NCBI GenBank assembly: GCA_025782395.1
Contig: JALGZD010000102.1
Span: 28,849 to 92,848, forward strand
Direction of reading: 5' to 3'
From: a bacterium
GTDB taxonomy: Bacteria > Joyebacterota > Joyebacteria > Joyebacterales > Joyebacteraceae
DNA length: 64,000 bases
The position numbers and the translations under genes are program-made. The notes under the pieces are model-generated. The model saw only the letters and a program-made list of their open reading frames with translations, had not been told where the DNA came from and ran no database searches. Positions within the stretch are counted from its first letter, which is position 1. The number at the start of each line of letters is the position of its first letter. Below, piece by piece: positions 36,908 through 47,324 of this stretch.

Positions 36908-38071
36908 CTACAGTATCCGTCCGATTCTATCAACGGCCTCGGCTATCCGCTCTTCCGGAGTGGTGAGAGCCATACGGATGTAGCCCTCACCGCTCGGGCC
37001 GAAGCCGATGCCGGGCGTCGTCACAACGTGAGCTTTCTGAAGCAGTCTCGAGGAAAACGACTGAGAACCCTCGCCCGTCGGGATGTGCGCCCATACATAG
37101 AACGTCGCGTGCGTCGGTGACACGTTCCACCCGACTCTTCTCAGTCCCTCGATCAGTACATCTCTGCGCTTTCTGTACGTCTCAACCTGCTCATCAACCC
37201 GCTCCTGGGGAAGCGAAAGGGCAACCTCAGCCGCTATCTGGATCGCCGTGAAGACACCCGAATCCATGTTGGACTTCACTGCCGCGAGGGCATCGAGCAC
37301 GTACTCGTTGCCGATGGCGAATCCGACGCGCCATCCCGTCATGTTGAACGTCTTCGAGAGAGAATGGAACTCGATCGCGACGTCTCTCGAACCTCCGGCC
37401 TGGAGAATGGAATGGCGCTCTCCCTCAAAGAGTATCTCTGAATAAGCTGCATCGTTGACGCACAGAAAATCGTGCTCGTGAGCAAGGTTGACCGCAAGCT
37501 GGAACAGCTCCGGATCTGCCGGAGCGCCGGTCGGGTTGTTCGGGTAGTTGAGGAACATGAGCTGTGCGGCTTCCATCGACTCCCGCGACAGTCCATCGAA
37601 GTCCGGTTTGAACCCCAGCTCGGCTTCGAGAGGCATGTGCTTGATCTCTCCTCCCGCCAGCCAGGACGCAGCCTGATAGACCGGATAGCCCGGATCAGGC
37701 ACGATCGCCATGCGTCCGGGGTCGAGGGCGGCGACCGGCAGGTGCGCGAGTCCCTCCTTCGTCCCTATGAGTGTGAGTACCTCATGCTCAGGATCGAGGC
37801 TCACGCCGTAGCGTTGCCCGTACCACTCTGCAAAAGCCGTACGCAGCGACAGCTCACCTCGCTGCGACGGGTAGCAGTGCGTGGTGCTGTCCGAACAGGC
37901 CGTCTGAAGGGCCTCAACGATCTCAGGAAACGTCGGGAGATCCGGATCCCCGATGCCCAGGTTCACCACGTCAACGCCCCGCGATGTGAGCTCGCTCTTC
38001 GCCCTGTCCATCTCGCAAAAGAGGTACGGAGGGAGGGCTTCAAGTCGCTCTGCTCGTCTGAATCGCGTCAT
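36908..38071 (-). CDS. dapL: Class I aminotransferase, probable LL-diaminopimelate aminotransferase
   Basis: 387 residues. PLP lysine in SLSKTFNMTGWR, the NYPNNPTGA motif, ADAAYSE-like NDAAYSEI, and the opening RLEALPPYLFCEMD match the DapL2/LL-DAP-aminotransferase group. That enzyme makes LL-diaminopimelate in one step for lysine and peptidoglycan. The alternative is a broader alanine/aspartate aminotransferase; no other dap gene is nearby, so the substrate is inferred. First gene of the operon with folB, folK, dNK, panB, panC. Confidence 0.8.
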   Translation of the reverse strand: MTRFRRAERLEALPPYLFCEMDRAKSELTSRGVDVVNLGIGDPDLPTFPEIVEALQTACSDSTTHCYPSQRGELSLRTAFAEWYGQRYGVSLDPEHEVLTLIGTKEGLAHLPVAALDPGRMAIVPDPGYPVYQAASWLAGGEIKHMPLEAELGFKPDFDGLSRESMEAAQLMFLNYPNNPTGAPADPELFQLAVNLAHEHDFLCVNDAAYSEILFEGERHSILQAGGSRDVAIEFHSLSKTFNMTGWRVGFAIGNEYVLDALAAVKSNMDSGVFTAIQIAAEVALSLPQERVDEQVETYRKRRDVLIEGLRRVGWNVSPTHATFYVWAHIPTGEGSQSFSSRLLQKAHVVTTPGIGFGPSGEGYIRMALTTPEERIAEAVDRIGRIL

Positions 38072-38117
38072 CAGTAGCCAGTTCCTCGCCGCGGTGTGAG
38101 TAGCTGCCGGCGGGATG

Positions 38118-38147
38118 AGGCTAACCCGCTCCCTCGACGGGTGTCAA
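38118..38147 (-). promoter_or_regulatory. Putative promoter of the dapL-fol-pan operon
   Basis: TTGACA (38147-38142), 18-base spacer, TAGCCT (38123-38118) on the minus strand, 47 bases before the ATG at 38071. Perfect -35, weak -10. Confidence 0.5.
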
Positions 38148-38212
38148 CGGGAAAGCGCCCCCTTGCGTCCACGCGGTCTGCGTGAGGACATGCTTCCCGT
38201 GTAGATGCCGGA

Positions 38213-40069
38213 CTAGTAGATGAGACGATACGTCAGCTCGCAGGAGCCGGCCGGCGCGCGCAGGATGAGGTTGTGATCCCCCAGCATCTCACCCGGGCAC
38301 TCGACGGTGTAGATACTTGAGCCGCTGCCGAAGGTCACAAGCGTCGCCGTGCTCGGCTCCGTCCCTTCGCCGCCACTGAACGTCGTCGTTCCATCGCCGT
38401 TGTACGCCGAGTAGACCACGCCGATGTTGTAGTCGTTCTCGAAGCCCGTAACCGTACAGACGCCGCCTGACATAGGGTGCCCGGACGCCAGCTCCAACGT
38501 CCACGACACGTAGTGGGGAATCACCATCGTGTAGGTGTTGCCTCCCCACACGGTGCCCTCATCTTTGATCATCCGGAAAGAGCCCGCGTTGTAGCCATTC
38601 AGCTTGTCAGCGTTCAGGTTGTCGCATACGGTCCCGTTGCTGATCGGGATCTGGCCGTTGCCGTTGCCGGCGCTGTAGCCATCGACCATATCGGCATTCA
38701 GATCCACGCACACCACGACGTTATTGACGGCCACGTCACCGCTGCTGTTGCCGGGAGCGCTGCCGTGCAGCATGTCGGCATTGAGGTTGTCGCACATCGC
38801 GCCGTTGCTCACGGCGACTTGATCGTTGTCGTTCCCGGCGTTGTACCCGTCCAGCATGTCCGCGTTGAGGTTCGTACAGACGGTGCCGTTGCTCACAGCG
38901 ATCTCGCCGCTCCCGTTGCCGGCTCCGTAGCCGTCGACCATATCGGCATTGAGGTTCGTGCATTCGGTGGTGGAGGTAACGACTACCGGCGCGAGCCCAC
39001 CAGGCAGAGTGGACAGTACCTGTCCGCCTACATGGATCACGCCCAAGACGCCCGCATCACCGATGACATCCAGAGTGTGCGCAGGAATTCCTGTTCCGAT
39101 CCCGACAGATCCGGAGAACGAAGCGCCCACGAACTCAGATGATCCAAAGACCGCCAGACCGCTTTCGAGCTGAGTGCTCTGATTCACTGTCATTGTGCCG
39201 GTCGCGACAGCATTTCCATAAACAAGGATGTTGCCTTCGACCTCGAGCGCCTCTGACGGATACGCTGAGCCGGGTCCGACTGCAACGTTCCCACTGTGCC
39301 ACACGTCCGTACCATTGATGACCCAGTCTTCGTCGCCACTCGCCTGCGGTTGCTGCCACGTTCCCGTACCCATGGCATTGGTCACGAGGATGTACCCGTC
39401 CGATGCGCCGGTGCTCATATTGAAGCCGTCTACCGTAACCGTACCGTCGCAGCTGAACGGAGCCGTACACACGATGCCGCCGGCGCCCGAGACACTCAAG
39501 GTGCCGCTGATGCCCACATCATCGCTGAACTGAGTCGGTCCCAACACATCGAGGTCGTTGTAGAAGGAAACCTTTCCCCTGACCTCAAGTGCGTCAACGG
39601 GATCTGCGGAACCTGCACCGATCCCGACATCGCCCTCATGCCAGATATCGGTTCCGTTGATCTCCCAGTCATCGTCTCCCTCCGGGATACCGCCCAGGAT
39701 CGAATCAGCCACAGCCGCGCGCAGGGCATACGGCGCGGATGCCAGCTTGACTCGCGGCGAGAGAGTGTTCGCCTCAACTTCGATCTCAAGCCAGTACTGC
39801 TTGTCGAACGACGCATCGAGTGAGTCGAATTCGCCCAGTATGACGCTGAATATGCCATCGACGACATCTACGGTCTGTGACTCCGTCCACACGCTGTTGC
39901 CGTCGAACTCGGCATCATAGAGCGCAAATACCATCAGGTATTCGTCATCCGGCACTACGGCGCCGGCGTCATCGCGCAGCACACCCTGATAGCTCATGGT
40001 CTCTGGTACTGCGGCCGTAATCGTGACCGCTGCCAGCATGAATACGATCGCTACTGCCGTCGTTCTCAT
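38213..40069 (-). CDS. Secreted fibre-like protein with five 28-residue repeats
   Basis: 618 residues from ATG at 40069 after AGGAGGGGGTC. Signal peptide (residues 1-20), then the N-terminal module shared with the two neighbouring genes (SYQGVLRDDAG ... VKLASAPYALRA), tail-fibre-like segments (DVGIGAGSADPVDALEV, SVGIGTGIPAHTLDV), and about residues 375-515 five copies of a 28-residue unit built on NLNADMLDGYxAGN. That motif is known from phage tail fibres and long bacterial stalk proteins. The C-terminal ~90 residues are beta-rich with paired cysteines. Probably exported to the surface as a trimeric fibre; no sorting domain seen. It has its own promoter. Confidence 0.85.
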   Translation of the reverse strand: MRTTAVAIVFMLAAVTITAAVPETMSYQGVLRDDAGAVVPDDEYLMVFALYDAEFDGNSVWTESQTVDVVDGIFSVILGEFDSLDASFDKQYWLEIEVEANTLSPRVKLASAPYALRAAVADSILGGIPEGDDDWEINGTDIWHEGDVGIGAGSADPVDALEVRGKVSFYNDLDVLGPTQFSDDVGISGTLSVSGAGGIVCTAPFSCDGTVTVDGFNMSTGASDGYILVTNAMGTGTWQQPQASGDEDWVINGTDVWHSGNVAVGPGSAYPSEALEVEGNILVYGNAVATGTMTVNQSTQLESGLAVFGSSEFVGASFSGSVGIGTGIPAHTLDVIGDAGVLGVIHVGGQVLSTLPGGLAPVVVTSTTECTNLNADMVDGYGAGNGSGEIAVSNGTVCTNLNADMLDGYNAGNDNDQVAVSNGAMCDNLNADMLHGSAPGNSSGDVAVNNVVVCVDLNADMVDGYSAGNGNGQIPISNGTVCDNLNADKLNGYNAGSFRMIKDEGTVWGGNTYTMVIPHYVSWTLELASGHPMSGGVCTVTGFENDYNIGVVYSAYNGDGTTTFSGGEGTEPSTATLVTFGSGSSIYTVECPGEMLGDHNLILRAPAGSCELTYRLIY

Positions 40070-40108
40070 GACCCCCTCCTCGGTGAAAACCACACGATTT
40101 CTGGTCGC

Positions 40109-40137
40109 ATTATCCCCTATTTGGTGCACTTTGTCAA
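40109..40137 (-). promoter_or_regulatory. Sigma-70 promoter of the fibre protein gene
   Basis: TTGACA (40137-40132), 17-base spacer, GATAAT (40114-40109) on the minus strand. Near consensus; predicted start about 40103 gives a 33-base leader and supports ATG 40069. Confidence 0.8.
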
Positions 40138-40240
40138 TGCACGAGAGTACTCATCATGCGCGCAGGTTACGCCGCACAACTGCCGGGACCTGTGACTTCC
40201 ACGACACAGCAGTCGCGCCGCGTGAGCTCCGCCACACAAC

Positions 40241-40273
40241 GAAACCGACCGGCGACGTGCGCCGGCCGGTTTC
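40241..40273 (-). terminator. Hairpin terminator downstream of the 40.3-41.9 kb gene
   Basis: Arms 40241-40254 (gaaaccgaccggcg) and 40260-40273 pair over 14 bases with one mismatch and a five-base loop. The minus-strand stem ends in TTTCGTTGT. It separates the upstream operon from the promoter at 40109-40137. Confidence 0.75.
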
Positions 40274-40332
40274 CCTTGTTGATTCAGAGTTCCCGCGCTT
40301 GAAGCCGACACGGGACAGGGCGTAGGCACATG

Positions 40333-41880
40333 CTAGCCCGGGTAGTAAACGGCCGTCATCTGAGCACGGATGAACTGGTCCCATGCGTCCTGACCACTCA
40401 GCATCCTGCCCACGAGGTAGTACGTATATGTGCCGGCACTCGTGATAGTGTGCGTGCTGTGAACGCTGAACGACCTGTAGTAGCTCCCGATCGGCTCAGG
40501 CGCCAGCATGTAGTGGGCCACTGTCGTGGGAGAACTCCCCATGTCTGTCGGGCTCGTGGAGTGGTTCAGCTGCACGTGCTCGGCTGTCGTATTGTTCACA
40601 TGGTTGATCCCGGTCCAGACTGTCGACGTACAGATGATGTAGCCCGGACCCGGAACCGTCAGGCTGACCTGGGTATCGTCGAACTGGGTCGCCGTCGAGC
40701 CGATCGTCGTTGCCGTCTCCTCGTCGTGCACGTCGACAAGGTGCTGGGGCTGCCACGTTCCCACACCGGCCGCATCCGAGGTCAGCACGTGGCCGTCTGA
40801 GGGACTCGTGGTCATCTTGAGGCCGGTGGCTTCAATCGTGCCGTCGACATCAAGCTTGGAGCCCGGTGTGATCGTCCCGATGCCGACATCGCCGTCAGAT
40901 GAGATCCTCATCTGCTCGACAGCATTGGTCACGAAGTACATCGGGTCCGCACTGGCAACCTGAAGCATCAGTCCATCCGATGACACGCCGGACATGACCC
41001 TGGCGAGACCGGCGATTGGAATGCCGGCGGCCGTTCCTGTCGCGCTTGGGCCACCCTTGTAGAGCTTCAGGTAGTCGTTCACGCCCCCCGAGGTTTTCGC
41101 AATGAACTCGACCGAAGCTGAGTTCTCGGTCGATTCGAAGATTACATCTTCCACGGCATTGCTGACGAGATGCAGCTTGCTGTCGGGTGTGCTCGTCCCA
41201 ATACCCAGGCTTCCCGAAACGGCCGCATACATGTTGTCGCCGACGATGGTCCAGTCGCTGTCGCCTCCCGCCCCTGCGGCCTGCCACGTTCCGACACCGG
41301 CCGCATCCGAGGTCAGCACGTAGCCGGCGGTGGGCGAAGTCGTCAGCTTGAATCCGAGCATTTCCGCAGTACCGTTGACATCGAGCTTCGACGCCGGTGA
41401 GTTCAGACCTATGCCGACGCGACCCACCTCATGGTAGACGGTGGTTCCATTGATGGTCCAATCGCCGTCCCCCGAATCGGCTGCTGCCGAACGCAGCGCC
41501 ATCGGGACGCTGGCCAGCTTCTGCCTGGGCTCAAGGATCTCGCCCGCTATCGTGAGCTCAAGGTAGTAGGGCGGATCGATGAAAGCGATAAGGGGAGCCG
41601 TAACACCCAGCTCGATGTTGAACCACCCCTCGGTCACCACGGTCCCGGCGTGGGTCTCCGGACCCCAGACAATGCTTCCATCGACCACCGCGTCGTGGAT
41701 CCTGGCCACAACAGTCACGGACCCGTTGATGGGATCCCCCGTGTCAACGTCGGCCAGGAAGCCCTGATACCACACCGTCCCCGCAACATCTCTCTCGCCG
41801 CCGTCCGCAAGAAGCGGCGCAGCAACACCAACCGTCAGGACAACCGCGAGAACCATAACCACCCGCACAAGTTCCAACAT
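40333..41880 (-). CDS. Secreted fibre-like protein, paralogue 2
   Basis: 515 residues, ATG at 41880 after GGAGGAGTAG. Signal peptide (residues 5-25), then the shared N-terminal module (GTVWYQGFLADVDTGDPING, WGPETHAGT, QKLASVPMALRS), two tail-fibre-like passages (VGIGLNSPASKLDV, LGIGTSTPDSKLHL, VGIGTITPGSKLDV) with repeated GYVLTSDAAGVGTWQ, and a C-terminal beta-rich domain (about 385-515) that looks like a C1q/jelly-roll head (VSLTVPGPGYI, YRSFSVHSTHTITSAGTYTY). That head is a pattern guess. Operon with the next two genes upstream; terminator downstream. Confidence 0.82.
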   Translation of the reverse strand: MLELVRVVMVLAVVLTVGVAAPLLADGGERDVAGTVWYQGFLADVDTGDPINGSVTVVARIHDAVVDGSIVWGPETHAGTVVTEGWFNIELGVTAPLIAFIDPPYYLELTIAGEILEPRQKLASVPMALRSAAADSGDGDWTINGTTVYHEVGRVGIGLNSPASKLDVNGTAEMLGFKLTTSPTAGYVLTSDAAGVGTWQAAGAGGDSDWTIVGDNMYAAVSGSLGIGTSTPDSKLHLVSNAVEDVIFESTENSASVEFIAKTSGGVNDYLKLYKGGPSATGTAAGIPIAGLARVMSGVSSDGLMLQVASADPMYFVTNAVEQMRISSDGDVGIGTITPGSKLDVDGTIEATGLKMTTSPSDGHVLTSDAAGVGTWQPQHLVDVHDEETATTIGSTATQFDDTQVSLTVPGPGYIICTSTVWTGINHVNNTTAEHVQLNHSTSPTDMGSSPTTVAHYMLAPEPIGSYYRSFSVHSTHTITSAGTYTYYLVGRMLSGQDAWDQFIRAQMTAVYYPG

Positions 41881-41921
41881 CTACTCCTCCGGTTTATCGC
41901 AAATGCACTGAAACGTGACAC

Positions 41922-43577
<1,656 letters not shown>

Positions 43578-43635
43578 TGTTCCCCTCCGTAATATGTGGG
43601 ACGGAATCGCTGCTTCTCCGATAGAGGCTGCCGAG

Positions 43636-44439
43636 CTACCTCAGCAGCACAATGCGGCGTGTCTCGCGCTGCTCTCCGGTCTCGAGGGAACAGAAGTAGA
43701 CACCCGACACGACACGCTGCCCGTTGTCGTTGGTGCCGTCCCAGGTCACCTCGTACCTGCCCGACCTCTCGGGCGTGCCCGCGAACGTCTTGACGACCCG
43801 CCCGGACACGTCGTAGATCATCAGCCTCGGAGCGCCGGCATCAGCCGCGATGTCGTGCATGATGACCGTCTCACCGCGGAACGGGTTCGGGGACGGCGGG
43901 AAGAGGCGTGTCATCAGCCGGCCGCCCGTCGCCACACTCACGGGCTCGAAACCCACCTTTTCTTCAGAGCCGTCCGGCCGCACAACATAGAGTTCGTACC
44001 AGAACTCGGTCTCGGGCCACACGGTCCTGTCCACATACACTCCAGGGAGGTCCGGATCGAGAGTCTCTTCGTTGACTTTCTCAAACAGCCCGTCCTCGGA
44101 CGTCGATCGATAGATGTTGAAGCCCTCTGCCGGGCCGAGGTAGTCGGCGGACCAGCGCAGCGTCACAACCAGAGGGTTGGTGATGGACGCAAAGAAGATG
44201 CCCTCGACCGGCGTGTAGGCGCTGCATCCCCATAGCGAGAAGGATGTGCTCTCCGCGCTGCCGGCAAAGGGGCCTCCAAGCCTCGAACGGAGCGTGAAGC
44301 TCGTGGAGGTGCAGAGGGGACCGCCATCCGCTGGTGCTGCCGCAGGCGTTGCCCAGGTCCGTAGCTCGAAAGCCGCGGATGAGGGTACAACAAAGGCCGC
44401 CAGAAGAACCAGCGCCAGAACAATGCACGGAGTTCTCAC
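43636..44439 (-). CDS. Secreted protein with fibronectin-like and FlgD-like C-terminal sorting domain
   Basis: 267 residues from GTG at 44439 after AGGAGGAGC. Signal peptide, a beta-rich region with one fibronectin-III-like passage (about 100-170; FNIYRSTSEDGLFEKVN), and the type-A sorting domain at the C-terminus: PPSPNPFRGETVI, IYDVSGRVVKTF, YEVTWDGTNDNGQ, VVSGVYFCSL, ending RIVLLR. In FCB bacteria such domains direct passage through a type 9-like secretion system. First gene of the surface-protein operon; the promoter and a dyad lie just upstream. Confidence 0.88.
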   Translation of the reverse strand: MRTPCIVLALVLLAAFVVPSSAAFELRTWATPAAAPADGGPLCTSTSFTLRSRLGGPFAGSAESTSFSLWGCSAYTPVEGIFFASITNPLVVTLRWSADYLGPAEGFNIYRSTSEDGLFEKVNEETLDPDLPGVYVDRTVWPETEFWYELYVVRPDGSEEKVGFEPVSVATGGRLMTRLFPPSPNPFRGETVIMHDIAADAGAPRLMIYDVSGRVVKTFAGTPERSGRYEVTWDGTNDNGQRVVSGVYFCSLETGEQRETRRIVLLR

Positions 44440-44527
44440 ACGCTCCTCCTCATTCCATGCGCGGCGCTTCCGAACCGCGCTGTGGGTTGTTTTCGCCTGT
44501 CTGTCTGCTGCACATCTTGTCAGCCGC

Positions 44528-44557
44528 ACAGTAGAGCCGCAGCTGCTTGGTTGTCAA
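44528..44557 (-). promoter_or_regulatory. Promoter of the surface-protein operon
   Basis: TTGACA (44557-44552), 18-base spacer, TACTGT (44533-44528) on the minus strand; start near 44521 gives an 80-base leader before GTG 44439. Confidence 0.6.
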
Positions 44558-44564
44558 GAACCAA
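44547..44564. promoter_or_regulatory. Operator-like dyad over the -35 box
   Basis: TTGGTTGTCAAGAACCAA is an 18-base inverted repeat (arms TTGGTT/AACCAA) that contains the -35 hexamer of the operon promoter. This position suits a repressor. No candidate regulator gene is adjacent. The remaining bases to 44726 hold two diverged copies of a TGTTG-AGTGTC-TC-GCA unit and no gene. Confidence 0.45.
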
Positions 44565-44726
44565 TGCAACGCCACCGGACTCCCTTCCATCTACGGGTGG
44601 ACGAGCACGCTAGACGTGTTGTAGTGTCGTCGGCATCTGCGATATGTTGCAGTGTCATCAGCACGCGCGGCGCACTCATGATGGCGCTTCAGGCACGGAC
44701 GGCCCGGAGTATGAAAGCGGAGCAAT

Positions 44727-47093
44727 GTGAGAAAGAGATCGATCGAGGATATCATCACCGACGCCGAACGCGCACCGTACCACTGGAGCGTGTTCGTCCT
44801 CGCCTTCCTCGCGCTCGTTATCGCGAGGAACCTCCTCGAGGGCGCTCTGGGGCCCAAGGGTTCCATCGGATTCGTCTATTTCTCCTCGCCTTCCGCACTG
44901 ATGGTGCTCGATCACTTCCTCTTCTTCTATGTCAGTCTGTTCCTCGGGTTCTCCATCCTTCTCTCCGCGCTCGCGCAAGAGCGCATCGGATCTGTGATGA
45001 AGGTGATGACGCCCGCGTGGGTCATCATCCTCATTCCGCCCGTTCTGGACTACATCATCACATCAGGCGAGGGTATGAGGATAACGTACCTCCTCGACCT
45101 CCGATCGGTGGCCTTCCGGTTCTTCAACCCGACGGTTGCGCTCGACCGCGTCTCCCCTGGACAACGAGTCGAAATCCTGGCGGCCTGCCTTCTCGCGGTA
45201 GCGTACGTTCGCATCAAGACGCGGAGCTGGTTCCGCGCGACAGCCACCTTTCTGCTCACTTATCTTCTCCTGCTCGGGCACGGCATCCTGCCGAACGCCC
45301 TCGCCAGGCTCTCGTGGGCCGTCACCGAGGGCACGCGCGCCCCGCCGGCGTTCATCTACAACGCCACTTACCGGGCAGGCGGCATAGTCCCCGATGAGAG
45401 CAGGAAGCTGGCGCTCGTCTTCATCCTCACGTCGTGCGCACTGGCGTGGCTGGCCTTCAAACTTCACGCGCCGGAGAAGGAACGAGCTCTGCGTTTGAAC
45501 ACGCGCCCGCTGAGGACACTTCATTACCTGGGAATGGTCACCTTCGGTCTCGCACTCGGGTGGGCGATTCTTTCTCCAGTCGGCGTTTCGTTCACCGGCG
45601 GCGGTGACGTTCTTGGAATCATCGGTGTCGCTCTGGCTGTCTTCCTCGCATTCCAAGCGTCGGTCAATCTGAACGATCTCTTCGATGAGGAGAGTGACCG
45701 CATTGTAGGTGCTCCCCGACCTCTCGTCCGAGGCACAGTCGAAAGAAGCGATGCCGCTATCATGGCCGGCGTTCTCGCACTCGCCGCGCTCCTCATGGCA
45801 CTCAACGTCAAGTACTCCACGTTCCTCCTCATGCTCCTTACTCTGGCGCTCTCGCTCTTCTACTCAGCGCCACCCATTCGCCTGAAGCGAATGCCCCTCG
45901 TCTCGAGCCTCAGTCTCGGGTTCATGTCACTGCTTGCTTGCATGGTCGGATTCTCCGCATTCGCCGAGGAACGCTCGTTCGCGCTCTTTCCTCCGCGGCT
46001 TGCATGGCTCATCGTTCTCTCGTTCGGACTGGGATTCGTTGCCAAGGACCTCAAGGACAGGCAGGGTGATGACGCAACGGGGGTCATAACGCTGCCGGTT
46101 CTGCTCGGAGAGCGAGTCGGTCGCGTCGCGACGGCAGTACTCGTGCTGGCCGGCTACATTGCGGTGCCGGTCTTCCTTCCGTACCGCGTGCTCATTGCTC
46201 CCGCACTCCTGCTTGGAGTCGGCAGCGCCGCCACCGTCCTCCTCTGGAAACGCCCCAACCTCGACCAGATCCTCCTGGCTGTCTGTCTGGCGTTCACGCT
46301 CGCGATAGGCGTTATCACCGTACTCAACATCGATCAGGTTCTTCCCGACCACATCCCGGTCGTGGAAGCGAAGGCCGCCGAGTTCGCAGCCAGGGAGGCG
46401 GAAGCATGGCACGACTGGACGCGTGCCGGACCTCTCTACGCCATAGCCGCGGCAGTCTTCACGGATGACCCCGACATACAGGAACGCGCGGGAAGTGCCC
46501 TTCTTCGAAGCGGTGACGCCCGCGGGGCGCTGCCTTTTCTCGAATCTGCCGCCGATCTCGATCCATCCCGACCCGTCGCGCTCCAGTACCTGGCGCTGGC
46601 GGAGTCCCGGCTCGGGCGGGTGGATTCCGCACTCAGCCTCATGCGTGAAGCGGTAGAGAGAGCGATGCGGCCGCGCGTGTTTCTCTCGCTCCTGGGAGAT
46701 GAGCTGGCAGGTTCCGGCGACCATCTCGCCGCATCGAGGGCCTTCTCGCACGCCCTCCGGGCCGGACAGCCGGACATCCCGGCTCGCCTGCGGCTGGGTG
46801 AGGCGTTCCTTGCGATGGGCAAAATGAAAGAGGCACGCGCCGAACTGAGAACGGCCGTCGACCGAAGACCATCGTCAGCCCAGGCGCACGATGCGCTGGG
46901 GAAACTCTACAACATCTCGCGGGAGCCGAATCTCGCCCGAGCTCGACCCCGACGAGCCCGTTTTCTGGAACAACCTGGGAGTCGCAGAGCGGGAGGCAGG
47001 GCGGTTCGAAGCGTCGCTCACCGCACTCAATACTGCCGCCGAATTGGCGCCGCGGATGATCGACCCGTACTACAATCGCGGCCAGGTGTTTGA
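44727..47093 (+). CDS. UbiA prenyltransferase fused to TPR repeats (frame broken near 46.93 kb)
   Basis: GTG start at 44727; 788 codons are open. Residues 1-250 hold several membrane helices of unknown type. Residues about 285-545 are a UbiA-family aromatic/lipid prenyltransferase with NLNDLFDEESDR (NDxxDxxxD, about 315) and KDLKDRQGDD (about 440). Tetratricopeptide repeats follow (about 560-725). From about 46925 the TPR pattern continues in another frame (to 47205), so the last 50-60 residues of this frame (ARPRRARF...) are aberrant. UbiA enzymes attach isoprenoid chains in the membrane; the TPR part would lie outside it. The fusion is unusual. Real gene end is probably 47205. Confidence 0.8.
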   Translation: MRKRSIEDIITDAERAPYHWSVFVLAFLALVIARNLLEGALGPKGSIGFVYFSSPSALMVLDHFLFFYVSLFLGFSILLSALAQERIGSVMKVMTPAWVIILIPPVLDYIITSGEGMRITYLLDLRSVAFRFFNPTVALDRVSPGQRVEILAACLLAVAYVRIKTRSWFRATATFLLTYLLLLGHGILPNALARLSWAVTEGTRAPPAFIYNATYRAGGIVPDESRKLALVFILTSCALAWLAFKLHAPEKERALRLNTRPLRTLHYLGMVTFGLALGWAILSPVGVSFTGGGDVLGIIGVALAVFLAFQASVNLNDLFDEESDRIVGAPRPLVRGTVERSDAAIMAGVLALAALLMALNVKYSTFLLMLLTLALSLFYSAPPIRLKRMPLVSSLSLGFMSLLACMVGFSAFAEERSFALFPPRLAWLIVLSFGLGFVAKDLKDRQGDDATGVITLPVLLGERVGRVATAVLVLAGYIAVPVFLPYRVLIAPALLLGVGSAATVLLWKRPNLDQILLAVCLAFTLAIGVITVLNIDQVLPDHIPVVEAKAAEFAAREAEAWHDWTRAGPLYAIAAAVFTDDPDIQERAGSALLRSGDARGALPFLESAADLDPSRPVALQYLALAESRLGRVDSALSLMREAVERAMRPRVFLSLLGDELAGSGDHLAASRAFSHALRAGQPDIPARLRLGEAFLAMGKMKEARAELRTAVDRRPSSAQAHDALGKLYNISREPNLARARPRRARFLEQPGSRRAGGRAVRSVAHRTQYCRRIGAADDRPVLQSRPGV

Positions 47094-47205
47094 GAGACTC
47101 GGAAGAATCGACGAGGCGAGGAGACAGTACCTCCTCGCGCTCGAGATCGATCCATCGTTCGCCCCGGCGCGCGCCGCTCTCGACGCGGCCGCTCCCAGTC
47201 ACTGA
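46891..47205 (+). pseudogene. Frameshifted C-terminal TPR part of the UbiA-TPR protein
   Basis: From about 46925 this frame reads ISPELDPDEPVFWNNLGVAE and two further TPR units (AGRFEASLTALNTAAELAP, PYYNRGQVFERLGRIDEARR). It continues the upstream repeat series. The two successive Leu-Gly anchor positions on either side are 79 bases apart instead of the 102 expected for a 34-residue TPR, so about 23 bases are missing, which also explains the frame change. Homology starts mid-way; the ATG at 46891 is only the nearest possible start. Confidence 0.75.
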
Positions 47206-47324
47206 TACTGCGGAATACGTGCAGCGCGGAATCGCTCAGGTGATCATGCAGGCCGTCCTAGATACGGTCCGCCGCGTGCACTCATACTGCGGGGGATGCA
47301 GACAGTGCGAAGTTAGCCGGATTG

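Noticed and set aside
44615..44670. Two similar stretches (TGTTG-AGTGTC-TC-GCA) before the UbiA-TPR gene.
   Set aside because: Too short and diverged to call a repeat or operator with confidence.
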